A stretch of 64,000 bases of DNA from Acidobacteriota bacterium (GTDB taxonomy: Bacteria; Acidobacteriota; Terriglobia; Terriglobales; SCQP01). The first letter of the stretch is position 1, and each line of letters starts with the position of its first letter. Positions 54,511 through 62,709 of the stretch are shown here, in pieces. The position numbers were made by a program, and so were the translations under genes. The notes beneath the pieces were generated by a model, which saw nothing but the letters and a program-made list of their open reading frames with translations, searched no databases and was not told where the DNA came from. Where the stretch lies: assembly GCA_027459505.1 (NCBI GenBank), contig DAIDIE010000043.1, positions 163,281-227,280 of the forward strand, in the 5' to 3' direction.

Positions 54511-54809
54511 TGCGACCTCCGGTAGTAGCCGAACGCCGGCACGCTGCAGAGATGACTGCACTGGTTCGGCAGCGCCGCGCTCCGGCCCGGCCGGATCTCG
54601 ACCGCGCCGACGCACTCGCAGTTGTCGCCGCAAACAGGGCAGGAGTGGCGGGCCCGCTTGCTCGGTTGCACCGGCCGGCGATCGAGCCACCGGGCGATGT
54701 TCACAAGCGCGTACGAGCCGCAGCCGATGCAGCTCGCCCCGGAAACCGAGATCTGGTGACAGTCCAGGCAGAGGGTCGCGCGCTCCAGGGGGATGAGCTC
54801 GTTATTCAC
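54507..54809 (-). CDS. Zinc-ribbon phage protein (GTG start)
   Basis: 100 residues from GTG 54809 (NNELIPLERATLCLDCHQIS). Contains CLDC, CIGC and CPVC/CEC clusters, enough for two zinc sites. Overlaps the upstream gene by 8 nt and the Lar-like gene by 4 nt. Unknown. Confidence 0.55.
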   Translation of the reverse strand: MNNELIPLERATLCLDCHQISVSGASCIGCGSYALVNIARWLDRRPVQPSKRARHSCPVCGDNCECVGAVEIRPGRSAALPNQCSHLCSVPAFGYYRRSQ

Positions 54810-55614
54810 GGCGCAGCTCCTCTCGCAGGAGGCTGTCGCAGCGTTCGGCTTTCGCGCTGGGGGAATAGCAGAGGTCGCCGCGATCACGACAGACAAAACC
54901 CGGGACCTCGACCACACGCGGCACGTCGTCGCCGCCTTCAAGTTGGAGGCCGCGGATCACGACCGTGGAGCGCGGCAGCTTGACGATGAGAACTGACGGC
55001 TCAACGAGCGATTTGCCCACCGTCGCAGGCCCCGAAAATGGTGCGAGCGCGCGGTACAGCGCCCAGCCGTTTAGCGGAATGCCAAGCACTCGTACAGCCA
55101 CGTCTTCGATGGACCGCTCAGCGAACCCGCGCCAGCACCAGGGACAGCCTTGTACGCCGTCGCTGCCTTCGACCTGGCATTTGTAGCAACCGCGGCCGCC
55201 GCACGCTTCGCAAGGGATCGCTCCCGTATTGCGGCAGGCCACGCAGTCTGCTACCGGACGGCCCAACAGCGCGCGACGCAGGCCCTCCACGCTCGTGCGG
55301 ATCGGCGGATCGGAGAAGCGGGCCGCGAGAAGGCCGCATACATAGGCGATCCGGCGCGCCGCGGCCGCGCGGGATATAGCGGGCTCGAGCGCGACATTGG
55401 TTCCGGCCGGATCGCGGGCAGTCACGATCATTCCGCCCGGAACACGGTCAGTCACGATCGCAACTCGAAGGTCGCTCGCGATGAGGCGAGCGGCAGGATG
55501 ATCGCCGTCTATGGCACAGAAAGCCTCATCACAGCCGGAGCCCAGCCACCACAGCACTTGAGCCAGGCTCGCGCTGCCGCTCGGATGATCCTGGGGAACG
55601 GGATGCGCATTCAT
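54802..55614 (-). CDS. Protein with DnaJ-type zinc finger, first gene of the early operon
   Basis: 270 residues. The central segment CVACRNTGAIPCEACGGRGC...CPWCWRGFAE is a DnaJ-like CxxCxGxG zinc region without a J domain. N-terminal part helical (LAQVLWWLGSGCDEAFCAID), C-terminal part beta-rich. GGAGG sits about 10 nt before ATG. As the promoter-proximal gene next to the operator pair, it may be regulatory. Function unknown. Confidence 0.65.
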   Translation of the reverse strand: MNAHPVPQDHPSGSASLAQVLWWLGSGCDEAFCAIDGDHPAARLIASDLRVAIVTDRVPGGMIVTARDPAGTNVALEPAISRAAAARRIAYVCGLLAARFSDPPIRTSVEGLRRALLGRPVADCVACRNTGAIPCEACGGRGCYKCQVEGSDGVQGCPWCWRGFAERSIEDVAVRVLGIPLNGWALYRALAPFSGPATVGKSLVEPSVLIVKLPRSTVVIRGLQLEGGDDVPRVVEVPGFVCRDRGDLCYSPSAKAERCDSLLREELRRE

Positions 55615-55745
55615 AGCCGCGCACCTCCGCCGCTAAGCGCGCGCACCTTTTCGCTGGCGCGGGTGGTGCCGGCAAAAATTTGATGTGTGGATTTTTCGGG
55701 GGAATTGTTCGATACTAGCGGCGCGGCCGCGTGAGCGGACGCCAC

Positions 55746-55799
55746 ATCCCCAGCGCGCGCTAGGTGCCCTCGACAAGTTTCCCAGCGTGCGCTGGGGAT
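55746..55799. promoter_or_regulatory. Two near-identical 16-bp palindromes, 32 bp apart
   Basis: CCCAGCGCGCGCTAGG (55749-55764) and CCCAGCGTGCGCTGGG (55781-55796) differ at two positions and are each near-palindromes. The outer parts also form an imperfect inverted repeat (55746-55761 with 55784-55799, 15 of 16). Spacing of 32 bp is about three helical turns. Located between the leftward early operon and the right attachment site: candidate operators. Confidence 0.65.
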
Positions 55800-55816
55800 T
55801 GCTTGCTCAGCGGGCG

Positions 55817-55836
55817 CATTGGCCGTTTGGCCAATG
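55817..55836. repeat. 8-bp inverted repeat abutting the attachment core
   Basis: CATTGGCC-GTTT-GGCCAATG. Its right arm overlaps the first bases of the 19-bp core. It is on the phage side of the junction and could be an accessory recombination element or chance. Confidence 0.5.
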
Positions 55837-55861
55837 TCTGATAATGGATATTATGTAAACT
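55834..55861 (+). other. dif-like XerCD site (attR)
   Basis: XerC-arm-like ATGTCTGATAA (55834-55844), central TGGATA (55845-55850), XerD-arm-like TTATGTAAACT (55851-55861). Against E. coli dif the XerD arm matches 9/11, the centre 5/6 and the XerC arm 5/11 including the inner ATAA. The shared prophage repeat ends exactly at 55850. Confidence 0.78.
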
Positions 55862-55909
55862 GACAACCGGAGCTCGCCGCCGGCCGTGTCAAACGGCCCT
55901 GCCGCCTGC

Positions 55910-56356
55910 CTACTGGCACCCCGGCGCGCTCACATCCAGGCTGCCCATTACCGCCTGCCGCAGCGCCGGATGAACCCCCAATGGGTACTTGCGGTCGACC
56001 TGCTGCACCATGTTCTCGAACATCTGCCGCTGCTGCTGCGTCAAAATCCCGCGCAGCTGGTTCCGCCCCTGCTCGCGCACCTGATCAAACTGCGGCGCCA
56101 CCTGATCCTCAAGCTTGTTGTAGTCCTGGTAGGTTTGCTGTACCACCACGTCCACCTGCTTCTGCTGCTTGGGTGATAGTTTCAGCCGGCGTGCCAAGTG
56201 GGCGGCGATCTGTTCGTGCTGCGAGATCGAATACTCCTTGTGCAGCCCCGGATGAAACACGTCGTGTTCGGCGTAATGCATGGCCCAGGCGCCGCTGAGG
56301 CCCCCAATCAAGAACACAACCGCAAGCAAGGTCAGGCTGGAACGTTCACTGTTCAT
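55910..56356 (-). CDS. Periplasmic LTXXQ/CpxP-like protein
   Basis: 148 residues: an N-terminal membrane anchor or signal (LTLLAVVFLIGGLSGAWAM) and a helical periplasmic domain (HLARRLKLSPKQQKQVDVVV ... LRGILTQQQRQMFENMV). The two LxxQQ stretches are typical of CpxP/Spy/heavy-metal-sensor proteins. Spaced 47 nt after the anti-sigma gene on the same strand, so possibly the third gene of that stress-response unit. Confidence 0.75.
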   Translation of the reverse strand: MNSERSSLTLLAVVFLIGGLSGAWAMHYAEHDVFHPGLHKEYSISQHEQIAAHLARRLKLSPKQQKQVDVVVQQTYQDYNKLEDQVAPQFDQVREQGRNQLRGILTQQQRQMFENMVQQVDRKYPLGVHPALRQAVMGSLDVSAPGCQ

Positions 56357-56403
56357 GGGTTGCTGTGTGACCGGAACCCCCGGTCAAACCCTCAATTCAT
56401 CCC

Positions 56404-56871
56404 CTACTGGTTGACCAGCGTGGCCAGGATATCGTTCTGCCGCACTTGCTGGTGGTCGAAATTACCGTGCGGCGCGTCCAGCGCCATCGCTTCGGAGGCG
56501 TCCGTGCGTTCCGTAGTCCTCACATTGTGAACGAAGCCGGCCAGCAGGAACATCAGTGCCGCACTGGCAAAGACCAGGTCCCGCCCCGGCCGTCTCAGGC
56601 TGAGCACCCACGGTTTCACGCGGGTGCGCAGCTGTTGCGCGGCCTCCAGGCGGGGCTTCAGACGCGTATAAAAATACGGGTCGGCCGCCGCTGCCGGATC
56701 CTGCACGCTACGTAGCAGTACGCGGCTCCGCAACGCCGCCTCCGCCCCTTCGCGGCAGCTCCCACACTGGTCCAGGTGCTGCTCCAGTGGCGCGCTCAAT
56801 GGACGCCCCACACACTCCGGGTGCAGATCCAGGTAACCTTCCAACTCCAGGATGAATGAACGGCACTTCAT
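56404..56871 (-). CDS. Anti-sigma factor with zinc-finger (ZAS-like) domain
   Basis: 155 residues. H32xxxC36xxC39 (QHLDQCGSC) is the zinc-binding anti-sigma motif. One membrane segment (LVFASAALMFLLAGFV, about 98-113) and a periplasmic tail. It would hold the adjacent ECF sigma factor at the membrane until a signal releases it. The ATG overlaps the sigma stop (ATGA). Confidence 0.85.
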   Translation of the reverse strand: MKCRSFILELEGYLDLHPECVGRPLSAPLEQHLDQCGSCREGAEAALRSRVLLRSVQDPAAAADPYFYTRLKPRLEAAQQLRTRVKPWVLSLRRPGRDLVFASAALMFLLAGFVHNVRTTERTDASEAMALDAPHGNFDHQQVRQNDILATLVNQ

Positions 56872-57569
56872 AACTTCTTCCTCTTCATGGCGGCCAGCAG
56901 CTTTTGCCTCGCCCGGAACAGACGAACCTTTACCGTATTCTCGTTAAGGCCCAGGATCGCCGCCAACTCCTGCACGGAGTAGCCTTCCATCTCCTTTAGA
57001 ACCAATAACGTACGGTCTTCATGCGAAACCAGTGCTAGAAGTTTTTCCGTAAGCTCGCGAAACTCGGCCTGTTGCGCCGGCCCGGCGCGCCCCGCGGCCC
57101 CCACCACGTCCATATTCTCGACCCAGGCCTGCTCTTCCTCGCTCAAATCCGCCAAAAGGACTGCCTTGCGCACTTTCTGCTTGCGGATGTGGTCGTAGCA
57201 CTCATTGACCGCGATCTTGTAGATCCAGGTCGCCACCGCCGAGCGGAAATCGAATTTCTTCAGCGAAATGAAGACCTTGGTAAAGACCTGCTGGCAAACG
57301 TCTTCCGTATCGTTGCTCTGCCGCAGAATGCCGCGCACAATCGACTTCACCCGCGGCTGAAACCGCAGCACCAGCTCCTCGAAAGCTCCGGTGGCGTCCG
57401 CCTGGCAGCGGCGCATCAACTCGAATTGCGCCTGGGTTTCCGGCGTCAGCGAGACCTCGTGCACCGTGCCCAGCCCCACTCCCGTCATCACCGCTTCCAT
57501 ACCCTCTCTGACGTGCGCCTGCGGAGGCAGGTTTCGGGCCACGGCCGCGTCACTGTCGTCAGACCACAT
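56868..57569 (-). CDS. ECF-family RNA polymerase sigma factor
   Basis: 233 residues. Region 2: AFEELVLRFQPRVKSIVRGI then DTEDVCQQVFTKVFISLKKF and ATWIYKIAVNECYDHIRKQK. Region 4: HEDRTLLVLKEMEGYSVQEL then AAILGLNENTVKVRLFRARQ. Directs polymerase to stress promoters, probably envelope stress given its anti-sigma and periplasmic partners. The first ~25 residues are not conserved, so ATG at an internal Met (MEAVMTG) is also possible. Confidence 0.92.
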   Translation of the reverse strand: MWSDDSDAAVARNLPPQAHVREGMEAVMTGVGLGTVHEVSLTPETQAQFELMRRCQADATGAFEELVLRFQPRVKSIVRGILRQSNDTEDVCQQVFTKVFISLKKFDFRSAVATWIYKIAVNECYDHIRKQKVRKAVLLADLSEEEQAWVENMDVVGAAGRAGPAQQAEFRELTEKLLALVSHEDRTLLVLKEMEGYSVQELAAILGLNENTVKVRLFRARQKLLAAMKRKKL

Positions 57570-57688
57570 ACGTTACTGCCAGAAGCGCTTCACAACTTGT
57601 GCGGCGTCACAGATCGACGCCCTTGAGGGCGTCCAATCCCTTTTGTAGCCGCTTATCCGGCAAGAACCCCCGCCGTTCACCATCAACT

Positions 57689-59503
57689 CTACTCCCATTC
57701 GATTGTTGCCGGGGGTTTAGAGCTGATATCGTACACCACGCGATTGATTCCGGGAACTTCGTTCACAATCCGGTTCGAGATGGTCGCCAGCACCTCATAG
57801 GGGATGCGCGACCAGTCGGCGGTCATGCCGTCCTCCGACTCCACCGCGCGCAGCGCGCAGGCAAACCCGTAGGTGCGCTGGTCTCCCATTACCCCCACCG
57901 TCCGTACCGGCAGCAGCACCGCAAACGATTGCCAAATCGAGTGGTACAGCCCCGCCCGTTTGATCTCGGTGATGGCGATGTCGTCGGCGTCCTGCAGCAG
58001 CGCAATCTTTTCCGCCGTGATTTCCCCCAGGATGCGCACCGCCAGCCCCGGCCCTGGGAACGGCTGCCGCATCAGCAGCTCGTCACTCAGCCCCAGGTCG
58101 CGCCCCACCCGCCGCACCTCGTCTTTGAAGAGCTCGCGCAGGGGCTCGACCAGCTTCATGCGCATCTTCTCCGGCAGGCCCCCGACGTTGTGGTGGCTCT
58201 TGATGACCGCCGACGGCCCTTTCACGGATACGGATTCAATCACGTCCGGGTACAGGGTTCCCTGCACCAGAAAATCCACTGAACCCTCTTCCCTGCCGAT
58301 CTGTTCGGCCTCTTTCTCGAAGACTTCAATAAAGAGGCGGCCGATGATCTTGCGCTTCTGTTCCGGATCGGTGACCCCGGCCAGGGCGTCGAGAAAGGTC
58401 TGGCTGGCGTCCACCGCGCGGAGGTTTAACCCGAGGTGGTCGCGCAAGGTGTGCTGCACCTTCTCGAACTCGTTTTTGCGCAGCAGGCCGTTGTTGACGA
58501 AGACGCAGGTCAGCCGCGACCCGATGGCGCGATGCACCAGGCTGGCGGCCACGCTGGAGTCCACCCCTCCGCTCAGGGCGCAGATGGCTCGCCCCTCCCC
58601 AATCTGTTCACGGATGCGGTCCACCTGGGCGGTCACAAACGAGCTGGGCGTCCAATCGGGCTCCAGCCCGCAAATATCGAAGAGGAAGTTGGCCAGCAGG
58701 TCCGCGCCATGCTCGCTGTGCTTCACCTCGGGGTGGAACTGGACAGCCCACATACGCTTCTCGCGGTTTTCCAAGGCCGCCACCGTCTTGGCGCTCATGG
58801 CGACCACTTCAAAGCCGGGCGGCAGGTCGAGCGCTTCGTCGCCATGGCTCATCCACACCACCTGGTGCGTATCCATATTCTGGAACAGCTTTGAGGGGCG
58901 GCTCAGGGCCACTTGGGCGCGCCCGTACTCGCGCTTTTCCGCGTTGCGCACGCGTCCGCCAAAATGCGACACCAGCAACTGCAGCCCATAGCAGACACCC
59001 AGAATGGGCAGCCCGCATTCGTAGATTTCCGCCGCGCAGCGGGGCGCCAGCGGGTCGTAGACCGACGACGGGCCTCCAGAAAGAATGATGCCGGCCGGCT
59101 GGTACTTCTCGATCTCCGCCCAAGGGGTATCAAACGGCACGATCACGCTAAACACGTTCTGCTCGCGGATGCGCCGCGCAATGAGCTGCGTGTACTGCGA
59201 CCCAAAGTCCAAAACCACAACCGAGCGGTTCCCCCGGGACGACGCCGAAGAAGCTGCGGAACCCGAGGCCGTCGAGCGGGAAGAACGCGCCCCGGAGGCA
59301 CTGGCCGGCGCGGAGCTATCCGGCGTGGAGCTACCCGGCAAAGAGCTGCCTGATGAGGCGTTGGCCGGAGAGGCGCTGGCGGATGAGGCGCTGGCCAGAG
59401 CCAAGCCCGGGCGCGAGGGCTCCGCGCCCCCCGAAGTGGAGGCTGGCTTGGCAAAGACCGCGGCGGAGACACCATTGGTGGGGTCGGCGTTTTGTGAGCT
59501 CAT
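57689..59503 (-). CDS. guaA: GMP synthase (glutamine-hydrolysing) with N-terminal extension
   Basis: 604 residues from ATG 59503. Class I glutamine amidotransferase: [24 protein letters not shown] (nucleophile Cys) and the His/Glu region [13 protein letters not shown]-PPase domain: [16 protein letters not shown]. The dimerisation domain ends PPATIEWE. Converts XMP to GMP. Unusual: about 90 residues before the conserved start are Ser/Ala/Pro repeats ([25 protein letters not shown]). ATG 59545 is an alternative start; a GTG just before the domain is another. Confidence 0.95.
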   Translation of the reverse strand: MSSQNADPTNGVSAAVFAKPASTSGGAEPSRPGLALASASSASASPANASSGSSLPGSSTPDSSAPASASGARSSRSTASGSAASSASSRGNRSVVVLDFGSQYTQLIARRIREQNVFSVIVPFDTPWAEIEKYQPAGIILSGGPSSVYDPLAPRCAAEIYECGLPILGVCYGLQLLVSHFGGRVRNAEKREYGRAQVALSRPSKLFQNMDTHQVVWMSHGDEALDLPPGFEVVAMSAKTVAALENREKRMWAVQFHPEVKHSEHGADLLANFLFDICGLEPDWTPSSFVTAQVDRIREQIGEGRAICALSGGVDSSVAASLVHRAIGSRLTCVFVNNGLLRKNEFEKVQHTLRDHLGLNLRAVDASQTFLDALAGVTDPEQKRKIIGRLFIEVFEKEAEQIGREEGSVDFLVQGTLYPDVIESVSVKGPSAVIKSHHNVGGLPEKMRMKLVEPLRELFKDEVRRVGRDLGLSDELLMRQPFPGPGLAVRILGEITAEKIALLQDADDIAITEIKRAGLYHSIWQSFAVLLPVRTVGVMGDQRTYGFACALRAVESEDGMTADWSRIPYEVLATISNRIVNEVPGINRVVYDISSKPPATIEWE

Positions 59504-59776
59504 GGGTATCGCAGCAGGTGAAAGATTCAGTGTAGCAGCCCCCATGCAACCTGCTGTTGCCTCGACTGCCGTTGCCTCGACGTAGGCTGCCTCTCAGCGA
59601 TGATTGAGAGCAGCAAACCGCAGGAGCAAGCGGCTCACCAGATCACTGGTACCAGCAGCCGCTTTGCCGAGCGGTCGCCGACACAAGCACTGGAAAAAGC
59701 GTTCGCGGGAATCTCGGCATGGCTGGGGACTTCATGTTTCTTCAGCTTGGGCAGCCGCTTCAGAACTCCTGCGGGA

Positions 59777-60439
59777 CTACTCCGATACCTGAAGGGAGCG
59801 AGCGTTCCCACTGCTGTCCAGGTATTCAATAAACGAGGCTCGGCCGGGAATTTCAAAGAGTATGCCATCGAACGGAATGTGCTCGCTCCTATCCCCTTCC
59901 GCACCGTTGTAAACACCGGGCTTTATCTTGCTGATGACGCCCAGGGTCGCAGGAGCCGGCCGGATCAGAAACGTAATTCTTGGTTTGCCGCCAGCCGTCC
60001 GGACGTAGAGAACGGTCTCAAGGAGCTGGCGCCGGCGCCTACGAACCAGGGCCAACACCCAGCCCTTTTCACCGTGGGGACCGAAGCTTTCGTACACCAG
60101 TCCAGGGCACCATTGCGGGTGGTGTTCAATCCAATAGGAGCGGTCCTCGCCAGCCAGGTCACGAAGGCGAACTGTGCGCCACCCAGGAAGGATCCTCGCA
60201 ACCTCTGACCGGAAGGATCGGGGCAGACACCGGAGTCCGCAAGTCCGGCAGCGTAGACGTTGTGGCCTGACGGTTGCTCCGCCGGGGCGGCCGAATAACA
60301 GACAAACGGTTGCGATCGCAACCATCGAACAGCAAGCCCGGCAGAAGGTGCGCCAGCATCGAGGCGGTGAGGGCGCCGCTGTGAAAGTCATGGCTATCCC
60401 CGCCAGATCAGCTCCTATTCGTGAAGCGTGGCCCGTCAT
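59777..60439 (-). CDS. Putative secreted or membrane-anchored protein
   Basis: 220 residues from ATG 60439, which forms a TGATG overlap with the upstream short gene. Hydrophobic segment (CCSMVAIATVCLLFG) followed by a Cys/Arg-rich region (RCRTCGLRCLPRSFRSE) and IEHHPQWCPGLVYESFG, then an alpha/beta-looking domain. No family recognised. Start uncertain because the hydrophobic part begins well inside. Confidence 0.5.
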   Translation of the reverse strand: MTGHASRIGADLAGIAMTFTAAPSPPRCWRTFCRACCSMVAIATVCLLFGRPGGATVRPQRLRCRTCGLRCLPRSFRSEVARILPGWRTVRLRDLAGEDRSYWIEHHPQWCPGLVYESFGPHGEKGWVLALVRRRRRQLLETVLYVRTAGGKPRITFLIRPAPATLGVISKIKPGVYNGAEGDRSEHIPFDGILFEIPGRASFIEYLDSSGNARSLQVSE

Positions 60440-60642
60440 CAATTTGCCCTGTGCCCGCAATGGTCTTCCTCAAAGCCCCAAAGACCGCTTTTCTCGATCT
60501 GTTCCATCGTTTCACGAGCGGTGTAGGCGTCGACTCCCGGAGGAACGTCTAGCGCGAACCAGCGGGCTCCCGCCTGCTCAGTTGAGCAGCCAAGATCGAA
60601 AAGTTTCCGCCGGCCCTCCACAACGCGGGGATCGTCGCGCAT
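60439..60642 (-). CDS. Truncated DUF4265-like protein
   Basis: 67 residues: RKLFDLGCSTEQAGARWFAL then DVPPGVDAYTARETMEQIE and LWGFEEDHCGH. This corresponds to the C-terminal half of DUF4265-type proteins, which are usually about twice as long. The missing N-terminal half is not found just upstream. Possibly a remnant or a short immunity-like protein. Confidence 0.5.
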   Translation of the reverse strand: MRDDPRVVEGRRKLFDLGCSTEQAGARWFALDVPPGVDAYTARETMEQIEKSGLWGFEEDHCGHRAN

Positions 60643-60727
60643 GCACGCGGCCCTACCCTCAGACCGAGGTCACAATGATATCGGCACTTCCGGACGATGC
60701 CTTGGGGCATAGCCGTTCAGCACACCA

Positions 60728-61150
60728 TCACACTTCCAGGACAAACACCGCTTCCTCTGCGTAGGCCTCGAGGTCTTCGGATATCCAAGGGGGCTCCCCC
60801 ACTCGGCGTTGGTGGAAGCGAACCGTGCCCGTTCCGTCCTCAATGTTGACTGATCCGCAGACTGTGAAACCCCTGCCTTCAAATTTCTTCAGGGCGTGGC
60901 AAAGCTCCAGGGCGTAAGAAAGCATTTCGAGCAGGGACCCACAACTCCTATCCGCATGGTCGAAATGCACATGATTGACCATCGCCTCAAAGCCGGTCCG
61001 GTCTTCAAAGGAATCAGGCTTCAGATGCGCGGAGCGTTCCAGTTCCCTTTTGTTGTACACGCATCCCTCGACGTCAATCAGCTCGATGGGGTCAGCAACT
61101 GAGCCCAGGTTTCCGCCCAGCCGCCGCCGAAGCAGCACCAGCATGTTCAT
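60728..61150 (-). CDS. Hypothetical protein, immunity-like
   Basis: 140 residues from ATG 61150 (MNMLVLLRRRLGG). PIELIDVEGCVYNKRELERS, LLEMLSYALELCHALKKFEG and a final EDLEAYAEEAVFVLEV look like a compact acidic alpha/beta protein. A longer frame reaches 61357 with a basic N-terminus of doubtful coding value. No family recognised. Confidence 0.5.
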   Translation of the reverse strand: MNMLVLLRRRLGGNLGSVADPIELIDVEGCVYNKRELERSAHLKPDSFEDRTGFEAMVNHVHFDHADRSCGSLLEMLSYALELCHALKKFEGRGFTVCGSVNIEDGTGTVRFHQRRVGEPPWISEDLEAYAEEAVFVLEV

Positions 61151-61463
61151 GTTCAGCCGGACAGCTTCACTGCTCAAATGCCTCTCCTTCGTGCTCCCAT
61201 CTTTGCACTTGCAATACACCGGCGGTATCGGAAGTATGTTGGGACCGCACTGTCCCACCCGGCGCCCTTTCCGCCAACGCCGCGCCACGCGCCATTTCCT
61301 AATGCTCGTTCCTGTCCATCGCTTGCCGTCCCCGGGGTTGTAGCCCCTCCACTTCATAATGAATATCCTAATTGGAGTCTGACTTCGACCTCAAACCGCA
61401 ACGATCTCCATTATCCACGCGGCGGTGCCTCGTTCAGCGCCGCCCACGTAACGCCAAAGCGCG

Positions 61464-61740
61464 TTACGTGGGCACCCGGCCACCGTGCCCGCTTGTAGTG
61501 GTTGAATCTCCATAACGATCAAACACACGAACCAGTCTGTCGGCGACACCTTTCCGATTCCCGCTAGGCACGAGCTCGAAATGACTGCTCAGATACTCCA
61601 ACACCCGCCAGGCTCCTGGTCGTTCAATATACGCAGCGCTTGTCAGCCGCTCCATAAGGGCGCGCAGAACGCCAGCCGGAAGCTCGCCCCGTTGCATTTC
61701 CGATTCGATTGTCTGCAGTTCGAGACTCCCCCATTTTCAT
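61464..61740 (-). pseudogene. Small helical gene with probable +1 frameshift in a G5 run
   Basis: From ATG 61740 (AAAAGG just upstream) the frame reads MKMG, then a run of five G breaks it. Skipping one G gives SLELQTIESEMQRGELPAG continuing into an open frame to 61464 (ALMERLTSAAYIERPGAWRV, FELVPSG). As it stands only a 77-codon frame from 61697 is open. Either a real frameshift, slippage or a base error. Function unknown; size fits an immunity protein. Confidence 0.4.
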
Positions 61741-61851
61741 CCTTTTACAAGCACCGCCTAGTCGTGTCCAGAACCCAGTTAGAATTCCACTCTAAAGGCA
61801 CAACCCTGCTGAGCTGCACCCACGCCCGCCCACATGGTTACGAACAGAGCC

Positions 61852-62322
61852 CTACTTTTCAGTGTTTAACCTGCGAGTACGAAGCTCACGATGCTCTCGC
61901 TTCGCGTCACTCTTAGCCAGTCGACCGCTGACAACGAAAAACACGTACATCTCACATACAGCCACGAGGCCACCTTCGACTAGATTCGGAAAATGCCCAA
62001 GCCACAACCCGTATACATAGTTCAAGGGCGCCATGCCAAATGTCACAGCCGCAAACGTCCACCGCCAGCGCACTCTTTCAGTAATGGCGGTGATAGTACC
62101 GAATTCGAAGAATAAAGAAGTAAGCGTAAACAGCACCGCATTGCCGTGCTTAAAATCATAGTCGGCCAAGCCCGACAAAAAATAAGCGGTAAGCGTTACT
62201 GAGCCGCTTACCACCGCGACAATGGCACCCGTCAACCGCCTGGCCAAACTGTATTTGGGTGGAGCGTAACGCTCCATGAGTGCCCTAAGCCTCTCCCTAG
62301 CCATTTCGCGATTAGAAGACAT
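61852..62322 (-). CDS. Small integral membrane protein
   Basis: 156 residues from ATG 62322 (MSSNREMARERLRALMERYA). Three or four membrane segments (LTGAIVAVVSGSVTLTAYFL, AVLFTLTSLFFEFGTITAI, FAAVTFGMAPLNYVYGLWLG, GLVAVCEMYVFFVVSG). Overlaps the 3' end of the upstream frame by 11 nt. No family recognised; local GC is lower than in the housekeeping genes. Confidence 0.6.
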   Translation of the reverse strand: MSSNREMARERLRALMERYAPPKYSLARRLTGAIVAVVSGSVTLTAYFLSGLADYDFKHGNAVLFTLTSLFFEFGTITAITERVRWRWTFAAVTFGMAPLNYVYGLWLGHFPNLVEGGLVAVCEMYVFFVVSGRLAKSDAKREHRELRTRRLNTEK

Positions 62323-62709
62323 CTGCACGGCACCCTCCCGACTGAAACACATTTACTTCCTGATCAATAGCTTTGCCTCCAACCCATGCAACCTGAGCCA
62401 ATATCAATGCATCGCCAGCATGATCTGCCAACGACTCACACTTGTTAGCCCACCAGGTCTTATTACTCGCTTGCTTCTCAAGAGATGCAATCTCCTCATC
62501 AATCAACTCCCCATTTTCCGGACCCTTCCGAGAGCGACTTTTACCCTCTTCTCTCAAAATGCGAACAGCGTTACTCCTTGTAGCCTGCGCCAGCAGGTCT
62601 TCGGCCTGTTGAGAGTAGTAACCAGCGGCCTGTAGAAGCGCCCTACAACAACCGCCAAGATAACGGCCATTGCCGCGGTCGCAACCGTCAGTTTTAGGTA
62701 GCCTGGCAT
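62312..62709 (-). pseudogene. Probably frameshifted membrane-anchored protein
   Basis: ATG 62709 opens MPGYLKLTVATAAMAVILAV (membrane anchor) but this frame soon becomes unlikely. Near 62645 a shift into the next frame continues RALLQAAGYYSQQAEDLLAQ ... ELIDEEIASLEKQASNKTWW ... ADHAGDALILAQVAWVGG to 62312. Joined, it makes an anchored helical protein of about 130 residues. Separate reading of the two frames is less plausible. Unknown function. Confidence 0.35.

Larger units (their letters stand above)
20022..55850. mobile_element. Prophage of a short-tailed phage inserted at a dif-like site
   Basis: The 35.8-kb element lies between two copies of CAATGTCTGATAATGGATA. It encodes a terminase, portal, major capsid protein, neck, tail spike, internal virion proteins and a lysis cassette rightward, and a regulatory/replication operon leftward. 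Gene order and the absence of tape-measure and sheath genes point to a podovirus-like virion. No tyrosine or serine recombinase is visible in any frame; the right repeat forms a dif-like XerCD site, so host recombinases are the likely integrators. All core virion genes look intact, so the prophage may be functional. Confidence 0.88.

Noticed and set aside
20041..55831. Search for an integrase, excisionase or CI/Cro repressor
   Set aside because: No R-H-R-Y recombinase, serine recombinase or lambda-type repressor pattern was recognised in any frame; a profile search would be needed to exclude a diverged one.
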